Assembly (NCBI GenBank): GCA_041305085.1
Contig: JBFYMA010000022.1
Coordinates: forward strand, 1 to 64,000
DNA length: 64,000 nucleotides
Direction of reading: 5' to 3'
From: SURF-58 sp041305085
GTDB lineage: Archaea > Nanobdellota > Nanobdellia > Woesearchaeales > UBA9642
In this document: one piece after another, positions 7,333 to 15,823 of the stretch
Position numbering within the stretch: the stretch's first letter is position 1
Layout: each line of letters opens with the position of its first letter
Notes under the pieces: model-generated
The model's database searches: none
Seen by the model: the letters and a program-made list of their open reading frames with translations, nothing else
What the model was told of the DNA's origin: nothing
Translations under genes and position numbers: made by a program

Positions 7333-7647
7333 ATGAAGAGGAAATACAGCAAAAAGCCCCTTAAAGAAGTGGCTGTTGCAAAGCAGAGGATAAAAAAACT
7401 GTTCGAGCAGGCAGATCTGAGGTTTGATGAGGCTCCAGAGCTTTCCAACAGGTATGTTTATTTAGCAAGAAAAATCGCCATGAAGCTTAAAATAAGAATT
7501 CCTACTTCTATGAAGAGAAGGTTCTGCAAGCACTGTTATTCATTTCTGGTTCCGAACAAGAACTGCAGGGTCAGGATAAGAAAGGATAAAGTAATTTACA
7601 GCTGCTTTAACTGCAAGAAGTTCATGCGGTTTGGGTATAAAAAATGA
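7333..7647 (+). CDS. rnp4: Ribonuclease P protein component 4 (Rpr2/Rpp21 family)
   Basis: The 104-residue basic protein has an N-terminal helical segment (A-K-Q-R-I-K-K-L-F near 16-24) and a C-terminal zinc ribbon with C65-x2-C68 and C91-x2-C94 (F-C-K-H-C-Y and C-F-N-C-K). These features match archaeal Rnp4, a protein subunit of RNase P that matures tRNA 5' ends. The ATG at 7333 is chosen over 7291 because homology begins at M-K-R-K-Y-S. The RNA subunit of the same enzyme is encoded about 10 kb away at 17075-17397. Confidence 0.9.
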   Translation: MKRKYSKKPLKEVAVAKQRIKKLFEQADLRFDEAPELSNRYVYLARKIAMKLKIRIPTSMKRRFCKHCYSFLVPNKNCRVRIRKDKVIYSCFNCKKFMRFGYKK

Positions 7648-7660
7648 GGTGTATAAAATG

Positions 7661-7683
7661 AACTGGTGGTTTCCAGTTTTTTT
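7661..7683 (+). terminator. Hairpin plus T-run terminator after rnp4
   Basis: AACTGG (7661-7666) pairs with CCAGTT (7671-7676) around a four-base loop, followed by a run of T to 7683. It has the layout of an intrinsic terminator for the plus strand, directly downstream of rnp4 and touching the convergent alaS stop codon. Confidence 0.55.
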
Positions 7684-10192
7684 AGTGGTGTTTTTGCTTA
7701 ACCTTTTCCTCAATCTCTTTCCTGAACCTTTCAAGCGTCTTGACTATGTGCTCTGGCTGAGTTTTTAGTATTTCTGCTGTTTTCTCTATTACATCCCCGC
7801 GGTACTTTTCCGTACTAACAAGCATTGGATCTGTATTTAGCTTTTTCTTTTTAACAATCAATTTCCACTTTTCAAACAGTTCCTCTGCCCTTCCTGGTAT
7901 CTCATCTTTTCCGCACTCAAGGATTTTTTTTGCCTGCGCAATAGCTGTGCCCTGGAAAGTTATCAGCTTATCTGTTGCCCTGCCTGCTGTAAACTCTATG
8001 CGGACTATGCCATCCTGTATTTTTGAAGTCTTTATAATCCTTATTTCGCCAACATCACCTGTTATGTCCAGATGTGTTCCTCCGCATGCCTCAACATCCA
8101 GTCCTGGAATTTCCACTATTCTGAGCTCTTTGCCAGGCACTGCTCCTCCCTGATATATGGAAAAGCTGTACTTTTGCTCTGCCAACCCGCGGGGCATAAT
8201 TGTTTTGTACACCGGCAGGTTTTGGTGAACTATCTTGTTGGACTCTTTCTGGATATCTATTTCCTGCTCTCTTGTCAATGAGTCATAATGGGTTATGTCC
8301 AGCCTGGCCTTTTCAAGTGTTTTTGCTGCGCCTGCCTGGAATATGTGCTTTCCCAAAAGCTTTCTGCATACACCGTTGAGTATGTGGGTTGCTGTGTGGT
8401 GCTGCGCCAGCTGGGTTCTTCTTTCAATGTCTATCCTGCAGTCAACTTTTTGCCCTTTCTTGAAGCTGTGGCTGCCAACAACGTGAACTATGTGAGGGCC
8501 GTGCTTGTATATTTCAAGGACTTTTGAACTTCCTATTTTTCCAAGGTCGTGCAGCTGACCTCCTGATGTTGGGTAAAATGCTGTCCTGTCAAGGACTATT
8601 TTGTTTCCGAATATTTCCTGAATTTTTGCCTCAAATGCAACATAATCGTAGTGCTCATAATATAGTATTTCTGTTGGTGGAGAATCTATTTTCAGATCTT
8701 CTTTTTTCTTTGTCTGGGTTTGCTGTTCCTTTTTTTCGTGCAGACTGCTTACTATGCTGTAAAAATTGTCAGGAATCTCTATGGTCTGATTATTTTTTTC
8801 TGCTTCCTGCCTTATCTCTTCAGGAGTTATTCCCTGGCTGTCATATAGCTCAACAAGCTTTTTTTCATCTATTTTTTTGCCTTTTGAAATAAGGCCTGTT
8901 ATTATCTGCTGGTTTCTTTTTTTTGTTTCTGCAAACTTGTTTTTTTCAAAATCAAGGATTGTTTTTACGTTTTCAAGGCTTTCCAGCAGTTCAGGGTAAA
9001 GGCTTTTCAGCTCTTTTGAATGCTTTTCGCACACCTCGGAGATATCAACTTTCCATCCGTAGCTGTCTATAAAATTTAGCGCCCTTCTGAAAAGAACTCT
9101 CAGGTTATAGCCGCCTTTTACATTGCTCGGAAGAACCCCGTCGCTCAAAGCCACTAATAAACTTCTGGAGTGCTCTGCAATGCTGTATATTGCTGACAAA
9201 GGCATTATCTGATTTTTGAGCTCTTTTTCATTCACACCAATTTTTTTTGAGATTTTTTTCCAGACTTTGTCAATGTCTGCAACCTCATCCCTGTTTAAAA
9301 GCGCTGCATATGGTATGAATTTTTTTAGCAAAGCAGAGGGCTTTTTGTAGCCTGTTTTTTCAAGCACAAAATTGAGCGTTTCAGGGAATGTTGCATCGTA
9401 CTGCGTTTCTGCTCCCTGGGAAAACCAGGCGTTTCTTTCCTGGCCCATACCCATATCAAGCACGTTAAGGTTCAGCTGTTTTAATCCATTGCTGGTTTGC
9501 TCGTACTGCATATATACTTGGTTTCCAAGCTCTACACCTCTTGAAAAAAACTCCATGCACGGCCCTACATTGCCTCCGCCTGCCCAGCCGTCTTCGTGAA
9601 ATATAACTTCTTCTTTTGGAAGCCCAAGCCCTTTTGTTATCCAGTTATAGATGTGTTCAAAGTAAAGGTTTACATCCCAGTCCTTTTTTTGTACAAACGC
9701 GTGCTGCCCAATCATGCTGAACCCTGTGTTGTGGGCACCTGTTATTCCAACATTGTCTATGTCATTAAACCTCAGGCAGAACTGGGGGACAACCAGAGGG
9801 TTGGCTGGAGGCTCTATTTCTCCAGAAACAACATAGGGCTGGAAGTCGTAAATAGATGCCTGGACAAAGTCTGTGTCTGAGCGCCATCTTGCAGCCACAG
9901 GATACCTTTTTATCGGAGTGTAGCCCTGATTTTTGAAAAGTTTTGAGAATTCCTGCCATACTTCTGTATAGCTCATCCTGTTTTTTGCTGGAGTGTTGCC
10001 AATAAACCTGAATCCTCCACTGCACTCAGGCTCTCCACAAGTCTTGCTGTTAATGCTCCAGAAGTATTTTCCGCAGCTGCACTTTTTTCTTGAAAAGCCG
10101 TATTTTTTAAGGGTTTCTGTGGCGTAGTATTTGTCAGGGTCTTTAGAAGCTTTGATTCTGAACTCCTGCTTTAGAGCTTTTGCATCCATCAA
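7682..10192 (-). CDS. alaS: Alanyl-tRNA synthetase, archaeal type, lacking the C-Ala domain
   Basis: This 836-residue enzyme charges tRNA-Ala. It has the archaeal N-terminal zinc module (C38, C40, C52, C57), class II aminoacylation motifs including R-F-N-D-I-D-N-V-G, and an editing domain with H-H-T-A-T-H and the C-G-G-T-H metal motif. After the editing domain there is only a short linker, ending near K-T-L-E-R-F and K-Q-K-H-H. The usual C-terminal DHHA1/C-Ala dimerisation domain is absent, and the terminator and rnp4 begin at once, so it is not merely frameshifted. A TATTTAAATA box near 10211-10221 predicts a leaderless mRNA starting at either of two adjacent ATG codons (10192 or 10189). Confidence 0.96.
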   Translation of the reverse strand: MMDAKALKQEFRIKASKDPDKYYATETLKKYGFSRKKCSCGKYFWSINSKTCGEPECSGGFRFIGNTPAKNRMSYTEVWQEFSKLFKNQGYTPIKRYPVAARWRSDTDFVQASIYDFQPYVVSGEIEPPANPLVVPQFCLRFNDIDNVGITGAHNTGFSMIGQHAFVQKKDWDVNLYFEHIYNWITKGLGLPKEEVIFHEDGWAGGGNVGPCMEFFSRGVELGNQVYMQYEQTSNGLKQLNLNVLDMGMGQERNAWFSQGAETQYDATFPETLNFVLEKTGYKKPSALLKKFIPYAALLNRDEVADIDKVWKKISKKIGVNEKELKNQIMPLSAIYSIAEHSRSLLVALSDGVLPSNVKGGYNLRVLFRRALNFIDSYGWKVDISEVCEKHSKELKSLYPELLESLENVKTILDFEKNKFAETKKRNQQIITGLISKGKKIDEKKLVELYDSQGITPEEIRQEAEKNNQTIEIPDNFYSIVSSLHEKKEQQTQTKKKEDLKIDSPPTEILYYEHYDYVAFEAKIQEIFGNKIVLDRTAFYPTSGGQLHDLGKIGSSKVLEIYKHGPHIVHVVGSHSFKKGQKVDCRIDIERRTQLAQHHTATHILNGVCRKLLGKHIFQAGAAKTLEKARLDITHYDSLTREQEIDIQKESNKIVHQNLPVYKTIMPRGLAEQKYSFSIYQGGAVPGKELRIVEIPGLDVEACGGTHLDITGDVGEIRIIKTSKIQDGIVRIEFTAGRATDKLITFQGTAIAQAKKILECGKDEIPGRAEELFEKWKLIVKKKKLNTDPMLVSTEKYRGDVIEKTAEILKTQPEHIVKTLERFRKEIEEKVKQKHH

Positions 10193-10326
10193 TCTGGAGT
10201 TTGATGCTTTATTTAAATAGTTTTAGCAGGCAAAAACTCCTCCAGGACCACTTTTTGTATAAAAATATTCACTATGTAGTGGTTAATTTAGAAATATTTA
10301 AAAATGATGGCTTAATCTTGCTAATT

Positions 10327-11112
10327 ATGCTTCAGGCAATTATATGCGATTATGATGGAACACTTGCTCCTACCATGGAAAGGCAGCAAAAATGGTTTAA
10401 GCACTGGTCAGAAGTCCATCGAAAAACCTGGGCTTTGGATGGCATTAAGGAGTTTGCAGCATTCTATAATCATCATTGCGCAAAGGAGGGAGGAGTGCAG
10501 AATGTTTATAATGCATTGAACCTGCCTTGTGAGATGAACAACAGAAAACATCCTGTGTGGTCAGCATATGAAGAGTTCAATATTAAAAATCCTCATATGC
10601 TATATCCAGGAGTAAAAAAAACAATCAAGACAATCTGGGAGTTGGGGCGGCTTGGAACAAGCCCAGACAGCAATCGGCGCCTTAGACTAGGAATAAACAC
10701 CACAAACAGCTGGACGTCTATAAGGAAAGATTTGGAAAAAGGAGGCATACTAAAGTATTTTGATGCTTATGTTACAGAAGAAGTTCTGAGAGCATACCAG
10801 GGAAATGGGATGCCTGATCCATTGAAAAAGCCCTCACCTATTTCTTTAGCGCTTATGCTGGGCTTGCTTGATTCTTCAGGAAGTGTTGCACTTCATTGGG
10901 GAGATACGTTGAATGATTTAAGGTCGTCCCAAAAAATAATAAGGCTAAATCCTGCCAACCCTGAAAAAGTAAAGACAATAGGAGCCTGCTATGGGTATGA
11001 GAAAAGGGAAATACTTGAGCGAGGGGTTGAAGTTGGTGGAAAGATTGTGACTTTTGACTATCTTGTCGACAGCCCTGAAGAAGTCATAGACATTGTCAGG
11101 AGCCTTTTGTAG
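10327..11112 (+). CDS. HAD-superfamily hydrolase
   Basis: The 261-residue protein has HAD motif I as D-Y-D-G-T-L-A-P near residue 8, a motif II-like N-T-T-N-S-W near 120, a motif III lysine in K-K-P-S-P, and motif IV as H-W-G-D-T-L-N-D-L near 202. It is therefore probably an Mg-dependent phosphatase of the phosphoglycolate-phosphatase type; the substrate is unknown. The start at 10327 is chosen because motif I follows directly and a TATTTAAAAA box lies about 30 bases upstream. It converges on a 64-codon gene with a one-base gap. Confidence 0.85.
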   Translation: MLQAIICDYDGTLAPTMERQQKWFKHWSEVHRKTWALDGIKEFAAFYNHHCAKEGGVQNVYNALNLPCEMNNRKHPVWSAYEEFNIKNPHMLYPGVKKTIKTIWELGRLGTSPDSNRRLRLGINTTNSWTSIRKDLEKGGILKYFDAYVTEEVLRAYQGNGMPDPLKKPSPISLALMLGLLDSSGSVALHWGDTLNDLRSSQKIIRLNPANPEKVKTIGACYGYEKREILERGVEVGGKIVTFDYLVDSPEEVIDIVRSLL

Positions 11113-11113
11113 A

Positions 11114-11308
11114 TTATTCAAGAACCAGAAAGAACTCATCCTTTTCAGCCAAGATGCCGTCAAAGCTTCGCGTTGCCAGCTTTATCTTAAGTATGCACTT
11201 GTAGAAGTCTTCTTTTTCGTCGTAAACCTCGAATATTACTTCCTTGCTCTCGACTAGAAATGTCTTTTCTCCAATAACAATTTGGCTTTGGTTTTGGAAT
11301 AATTGCAT
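11114..11308 (-). CDS. Small protein of unknown function
   Basis: A 64-residue, acidic, beta-rich reading frame (segments I-V-I-G-E-K-T-F and V-I-F-E-V-Y-D-E) with no recognised domain. It lies head to tail behind the 137-residue gene at 11412-11825 and ends next to the HAD gene. The gap before it contains the 14-bp stem at 11326-11389. It may be a small single-domain protein; confidence that it is translated is moderate. Confidence 0.5.
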   Translation of the reverse strand: MQLFQNQSQIVIGEKTFLVESKEVIFEVYDEKEDFYKCILKIKLATRSFDGILAEKDEFFLVLE

Positions 11309-11325
11309 TTTTTTGGGTGAAGATT

Positions 11326-11389
11326 AACTCCCCGAGGTGTTTTGGTAGAGGAGGGGTGGTTTGGTAAGAATCAAGCACCCCGGAGAGTT
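11326..11389 (-). ncRNA. Long stem-loop between two small genes
   Basis: Two 14-base arms (11326-11339 and 11376-11389) pair around a 36-base pyrimidine-rich loop. Read on the minus strand all 14 positions pair, two of them as G-U. On the plus strand the same two positions are mismatches (C-A, A-C). This asymmetry suggests that selection acts on an RNA made from the minus strand, the same direction as the flanking genes. It may be an mRNA leader structure, a processing site or a small RNA. Confidence 0.4.
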
Positions 11390-11411
11390 TTTCTTACTAT
11401 GATTTCTTGGA

Positions 11412-11825
11412 TTACTTTTTGAGCTTGAGCGAAACAGCAGGCTTTCGCACTTCCTGCAGCCACATTAGGCCAAGCCTCATCATGTTTTTGTTGAATTTTT
11501 CGCTTAGCTTGTAAGTTTTCTTGTAAAGGTCGTAGTCAACCAGTCCCATTGTCTTCATTGGTGTCAATATTCTGTCGTAAAACTGTCTCTTGTTGTAGCT
11601 TAGGGGGGCTGGCTTTTTGTTGGTGTATCCCTTGTTTTCGGTTTCTATGAGCTTTCCCTCGTGGAGGGCTGATGCGAACAATGACATCTCTGTTTTTCCA
11701 AGTTCTCCTTGGTTTTTCTTCATCTCGTTTATGAGCAATTTGGCTACCAATACCTGCTGTTTCGTTGCGAATATGATCTCGAAGATGTCTTCGGGGATGT
11801 TGTATTGGTCAAATAATATTACCAT
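11412..11825 (-). CDS. Hypothetical protein, possible winged-helix
   Basis: This 137-residue protein has a helical N-terminal half (T-K-Q-Q-V-L-V-A-K-L-L near residue 21) and a C-terminal part, R-Q-F-Y-D-R-I-L-T-P-M-K-T-M-G-L-V-D-Y, that reads like the recognition helix and wing of a winged-helix domain. It ends in a basic tail. A TATA-like TTTATATATAAG near 11862-11873 precedes it. I do not recognise the family. It may be a small DNA-binding regulator, possibly of mobile origin given the empty, structured region upstream. Confidence 0.55.
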   Translation of the reverse strand: MVILFDQYNIPEDIFEIIFATKQQVLVAKLLINEMKKNQGELGKTEMSLFASALHEGKLIETENKGYTNKKPAPLSYNKRQFYDRILTPMKTMGLVDYDLYKKTYKLSEKFNKNMMRLGLMWLQEVRKPAVSLKLKK

Positions 11826-11852
11826 TTTGCGGTTTTTTACACTTCTACCATA

Positions 11853-12393
11853 CTAATATACATACTTATATATAAATGTATCGTTTTTGTATACTAGTTT
11901 GGGGTATTGATTAAAAATTTCTATATAGAAAACAAAGGAGTTTTTGGGAAACCTGGTAAAATAGTAAATTTTTATGCTGATTTTGGTTTCTGATTCCCGT
12001 GAGTATTGCACTGATACACAATGCAAGTTACATAGCAAAAGATGAGATAGAGTTGGCTCATTTAAGAGATGTTTTGAACGCAGCACCTTTAGAACTGGAA
12101 TTAGGACCTTTGGCTCATTCTCTCCGTTAATTTTTGCACAAAGCAAAGAGCCAGAGTATAAAAATTATCATGCTCTTTACTTGAATACAGAAAACCAGTC
12201 AGGAATGGACTGTGTAAAGATGACGTTAACTCTCTGCACCCTGTTAAAAGAGAGATGGCTCTCCTGGCTATTTCGCTCCACTTTATCTAGTTATGCTTTT
12301 TCACGATTGTGTGCAGCTCTTGAGATATTGATAATGTAATATTAGGCATTTTTTCACCTCGTTGTGTAATATGTGAATTCACATATATGAAGT
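11853..12393. other. Long gene-poor, AT-rich gap
   Basis: There is no convincing gene in this 540-base stretch. The only longer frame (11853-12146, minus) has no protein-like composition. It contains the promoter of the 11412-11825 gene at its left end and a possible three-way-junction RNA structure at 12147-12262. A palindrome-like GTGAATTCAC lies at 12372-12381. Confidence 0.5.
12147..12262 (+). ncRNA. Candidate three-way-junction RNA
   Basis: Four inverted pairs nest into a three-way junction. AGAGCC (12147-12152) pairs with GGCTCT (12257-12262) and closes the structure. CTTTAC (12175-12180) pairs with GTAAAG (12214-12219), and inside it CAGTC (12196-12200) pairs with GACTG (12208-12212). 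CTCTCT (12230-12235) pairs with AGAGAG (12249-12254). No known family is recognised, the stems are short and the strand is uncertain. Confidence 0.25.
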
Positions 12394-14283
12394 TTATGAT
12401 TTTTTAGAATCTTCAAAGAACTCGCCAATCCATTTCTCGTACATCAGAGTAATCTTGATGTCCCAATCTCCTGGAAAGCAGCGCTTGTAGTTGGGCCAGG
12501 CGTATCTTTCATCCAAAAAAATGATTACTCCCCTGTCCTTGTTGCTCCTGATGCACCTTCCTGCGCTCTGGATGGTTTTTGTAAAAGCAGGAAACAGATA
12601 GCCGTAATCCCATCCTTTGCCAAACTTGTCATCATAATACTTTATGAGTGCTTCTGCTTCCAAGTCTGGCTTTTGCAGCGGAAGGCCAACCACTATGACT
12701 CCTTTTACTTCATCTCCAGGCAGGTCTATTCCTTCGCCAAAACTTCCGCTCACAACTGCCAGCAGCACACTTCCTATTTTTTTGTAGCCCTTAAATTTTT
12801 CCAGAATCTCATTTCTTTCCTCTTTTGTGAGTCCTGAAACCTCGTCAAAAAGAGTTTTGTCGTTCTTTAAATATTGCCTTACCTGGTCTTTTAGATAATA
12901 GCTTGGAAAAAACACCAGCACATTTCCAGGAATCTTTTCAACAACCTTGTCCACTTCTTCAGCAATTAATTGATACTGCTGCTGGCTTCTGGACTGGTAT
13001 TTTGTGCTTGTTTTGGGAATAATGATGTTCAGCCTGTTTTCTTTTGGAAAAGGGCTCTTGAAAGTCTTTTCAGAGGCATTCTCTATTCCCAGAAGCTCTT
13101 TATACATTGTTGTGGGTGTAAGGGTTCCTGACATAAGGATAGAGCAGTATGCCTCGTTTAGGGGCTGCCTTGTCACAACACTGGGATCAAGGCACCTGTA
13201 GCTTAGCACAATGTTTTTCTCCTTTACAGAAAGGATCCTTGTAAATCCCTCTTCTTTTAGCTTCCACCTTTCCAGAAACCTGGCAATGCTTCCAATATAG
13301 GAGTATTTCTGGTCTTCTCTAATATTATCTCCTATTATTCCCAGCTCTTCAACCATTTCATCATAATCTTTGATTTTTGAGATTTTTTCAGTGAACTCCT
13401 CCATTGATATGTATTTTTCATCAAACTTTGACAGGCTTTTTTTGCTGGCTGAAAAATCATTAAGGCTTTGCTCTTTGAATCCTTTTGCATAATTAACCAG
13501 TACCCCTGCAATCTCTTTCAGCCAGCCAGCAATCTCATCAGGCGCATATTTTCTGGCTTCTTTTATTGCTCTTTCAAGGATTACAGTTGAAAGGTATTCT
13601 GAGGCTAGGTCTTTTACCCTGTTGGGAAGGTTGTGGGCTTCATCCACAATTAATATGCACTGGCTGAGCTCTTTTTCAATCCTTTTTAAAAAGGAATTCC
13701 TTATTGAATTGTTGAAAACATAGTAATAATCTGTAACTATGAGCTTAGAGTTCTTGGCAGCCTGCATACTGACCTCATAAGGGCACAAATTGCACTTTTG
13801 GCACTCATCAATTATTTCCTGGCTGTCCTTTACCTTGTTTTTTATGCTTTCAAGTACTTTTTTTGCCTCTGTGCTTAGCTTGCCTTTTTTCTTAAAATTA
13901 GTGTAGTATTCGCACTTGTCATCATCTACCATTGCCCTGCAGTATTCTGCGAAGTCCTTGCTGTAAAGGGTTTGGGTTCCTGGCTGAAGACAGTACCATT
14001 TTTTTCCGAGAATGCTTGTTGCGCTGAAATCCTTGCTGTACTTCTGCTGGATGAGCTTAAGGGTATCTATTGCAATCTTGTGCTGGGTGTGCCTGCTGGT
14101 TAGAAAGAGCACTGTCAGACCTTTTTCAAAAGCTGCTGCAAGAGCTGGAGATATTGCGCTGGCAGTTTTTCCCAATCCTGTTGGTGCGTGGGCTACAAGG
14201 CTTTGCCGCTGCTTTATTGCATCTTCAATCTCTTTTATCAGCTCGTCCTGTATCTCTCTGACTTTTTCGTGCGGAAAAAACAT
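12394..14283 (-). CDS. XPD/DinG-like iron-sulfur DNA helicase
   Basis: The 629-residue superfamily 2 helicase has Walker A A-P-T-G-L-G-K-T (33-40), a D-E-A-H box in I-V-D-E-A-H-N, and motif VI Q-S-A-G-R-C-I-R-S. Between motifs I and II lie spaced cysteines (W-Y-C-L, E-Y-C-R, K-C-E-Y, C-Q-K-C-N-L-C-P) typical of the 4Fe-4S cluster of XPD-type 5'-3' helicases. The role is likely DNA repair or replication support. The ATG at 14283 is chosen over an upstream ATG at 14403 because an ACTTTATAAT box lies about 25 bases before it and homology starts there. Confidence 0.93.
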   Translation of the reverse strand: MFFPHEKVREIQDELIKEIEDAIKQRQSLVAHAPTGLGKTASAISPALAAAFEKGLTVLFLTSRHTQHKIAIDTLKLIQQKYSKDFSATSILGKKWYCLQPGTQTLYSKDFAEYCRAMVDDDKCEYYTNFKKKGKLSTEAKKVLESIKNKVKDSQEIIDECQKCNLCPYEVSMQAAKNSKLIVTDYYYVFNNSIRNSFLKRIEKELSQCILIVDEAHNLPNRVKDLASEYLSTVILERAIKEARKYAPDEIAGWLKEIAGVLVNYAKGFKEQSLNDFSASKKSLSKFDEKYISMEEFTEKISKIKDYDEMVEELGIIGDNIREDQKYSYIGSIARFLERWKLKEEGFTRILSVKEKNIVLSYRCLDPSVVTRQPLNEAYCSILMSGTLTPTTMYKELLGIENASEKTFKSPFPKENRLNIIIPKTSTKYQSRSQQQYQLIAEEVDKVVEKIPGNVLVFFPSYYLKDQVRQYLKNDKTLFDEVSGLTKEERNEILEKFKGYKKIGSVLLAVVSGSFGEGIDLPGDEVKGVIVVGLPLQKPDLEAEALIKYYDDKFGKGWDYGYLFPAFTKTIQSAGRCIRSNKDRGVIIFLDERYAWPNYKRCFPGDWDIKITLMYEKWIGEFFEDSKKS

Positions 14284-14335
14284 GATAAAAAGAAAAAAGG
14301 GATTGATTATAAAGTTTAGCAATCTATGATTGCGC

Positions 14336-15727
14336 TTACCTTGCCATTGCTGTGTTAAGCCCTGCACTGTTTTGCATATACAGGCTGTCTGCTGCATTGG
14401 CATTTTCAGGGTCTGGCTTCATATAAACGCTCATTGTCAGCTGGTCGTCGACCCTTAACAGGATATTATGGTATTCAAACTCTTCAGCTATGCTTTGCTT
14501 ATTTTTCTCGTAATACTTGTTAAAGAATTTGCCTTTTTTTCTAAGGACTTCATTTATTGGGTCTTCATTCACATTCATTCTTTTTCCTGAAGCTTCATAT
14601 TGTGCAGTCTCCTTTGAGAGCTGTTTTCTTATATCTTTCATTGAAAGCCCCTGGTCGTAGAGCTCTTCAGCCCTGTCAGCAAAAGACTTGTTTTTTTCTT
14701 CTCCAAACATGAATGCAGTGTAGAGCATTTTTTTGTTGGCTCTTACTGTGTCAGGGTTTTGAGTTGATTTTCCTGTGTATTTCTCTCCTGCTTCAAAGCC
14801 CTTTTTATATAGTTTATAAACATCGCCTGTTGCTATTTCTAGCTTTGGAGCAATTTTCCAAGCAGGAGTGTTCTCTTTTTGTAGCTCAAAAGCCCTGCTT
14901 ACAAGCGTGTCAAGGCTTTTAGAACATATAGGTGTTATTGGCTCTGGGCCTGCTGCAATGGTAGCTATTCCTTCAGTGTCTGTGAATTTTTGGTTTGGCT
15001 GCGCAAGCTTTGAGTGATCATTTGATTTGTATTCCTGCGGGAAATCAGGCTGTACTTTTTTTGGCGCCTCTGCTGTCTGAAAGTCCTTTTCTATTTTAGT
15101 CCTTATAGACTCTTCTTCTCCCGAGGAGTTTATAAGGCCTATCCTTGCGTAGTTGCTTGCAAGGATTTCCTGTTCTGTGAATGGTATGACAAACAGGCCT
15201 TCTTTGCTTTCAGCGCCAACTCTTTTTTCGTTTATTATGGCAAAATAGTTGCTTCCAGGAACAACAAACCCTTTGTTTTGGGTGTTATACAATGAGGTGT
15301 GGATGCTTTTGCCTGTTCTTATGGTTCCTGCAATTTCAAGAATGTCTGATCTAAGTGAATTGTGGGCAGGAATTTCTGTTATTGGCTTTGCTATACTGAT
15401 TGGAGATTCTGTTATGGCTGCACTGTAGGCTGGCCTCTCTGCCATGCACCATGCATATTTTTCAAAGCTTTTTTCTTTTCTGTGTGTGCTTGATGTTGGT
15501 ATGTCTGTTTCCTGCTCTGCCTGGCTTGTTGTTCCTATGCTTGAAGGCAGCAGATACAATAGTCCAAAAAACAAAAGAATTTCAGTTGTTCTTTTTATTC
15601 TTTGCAATGGGCTGCGAGGTATTGTTATGCCTTGCTCAGTCATGGATTTTTCAAGAGAAAACCTGTTTCCACTGAATCTTTCATATGCATCCCTTAATTC
15701 TCCCTTTATAAGTTCTTTCCAGCCCAT
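14336..15727 (-). CDS. Single-pass membrane protein of unknown function
   Basis: The 463-residue protein has a short basic N-terminal region (about 1-45), one hydrophobic segment (about 46-63, I-L-L-F-F-G-L-L-Y-L-L), then a long polar, presumably exterior part. Two stretches (A-W-K-I-A-P-K-L-E-I-A near 295 and G-L-S-M-K-D-I-R-K-Q-L near 365) look like helix-turn-helix-like repeats. The middle (G-S-N-Y-F-A-I-I-N near 160) may be a beta-rich domain. I recognise no family. It lies 52 bases upstream of the helicase gene on the same strand. Confidence 0.75.
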   Translation of the reverse strand: MGWKELIKGELRDAYERFSGNRFSLEKSMTEQGITIPRSPLQRIKRTTEILLFFGLLYLLPSSIGTTSQAEQETDIPTSSTHRKEKSFEKYAWCMAERPAYSAAITESPISIAKPITEIPAHNSLRSDILEIAGTIRTGKSIHTSLYNTQNKGFVVPGSNYFAIINEKRVGAESKEGLFVIPFTEQEILASNYARIGLINSSGEEESIRTKIEKDFQTAEAPKKVQPDFPQEYKSNDHSKLAQPNQKFTDTEGIATIAAGPEPITPICSKSLDTLVSRAFELQKENTPAWKIAPKLEIATGDVYKLYKKGFEAGEKYTGKSTQNPDTVRANKKMLYTAFMFGEEKNKSFADRAEELYDQGLSMKDIRKQLSKETAQYEASGKRMNVNEDPINEVLRKKGKFFNKYYEKNKQSIAEEFEYHNILLRVDDQLTMSVYMKPDPENANAADSLYMQNSAGLNTAMAR

Positions 15728-15823
15728 AGAAAAGAGCTAATTTAACTGTATTTATAACTTTTTCTATTTTTTACTACTTAGTAGTTACTTTTGGCGGGTT
15801 GCAACGTTCTATTCTATTTGTCC

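Noticed and set aside
11853..12146. 97-codon minus-strand frame
   Set aside because: Low-complexity AT-rich translation, no motif, no ribosome site and no conserved neighbour.
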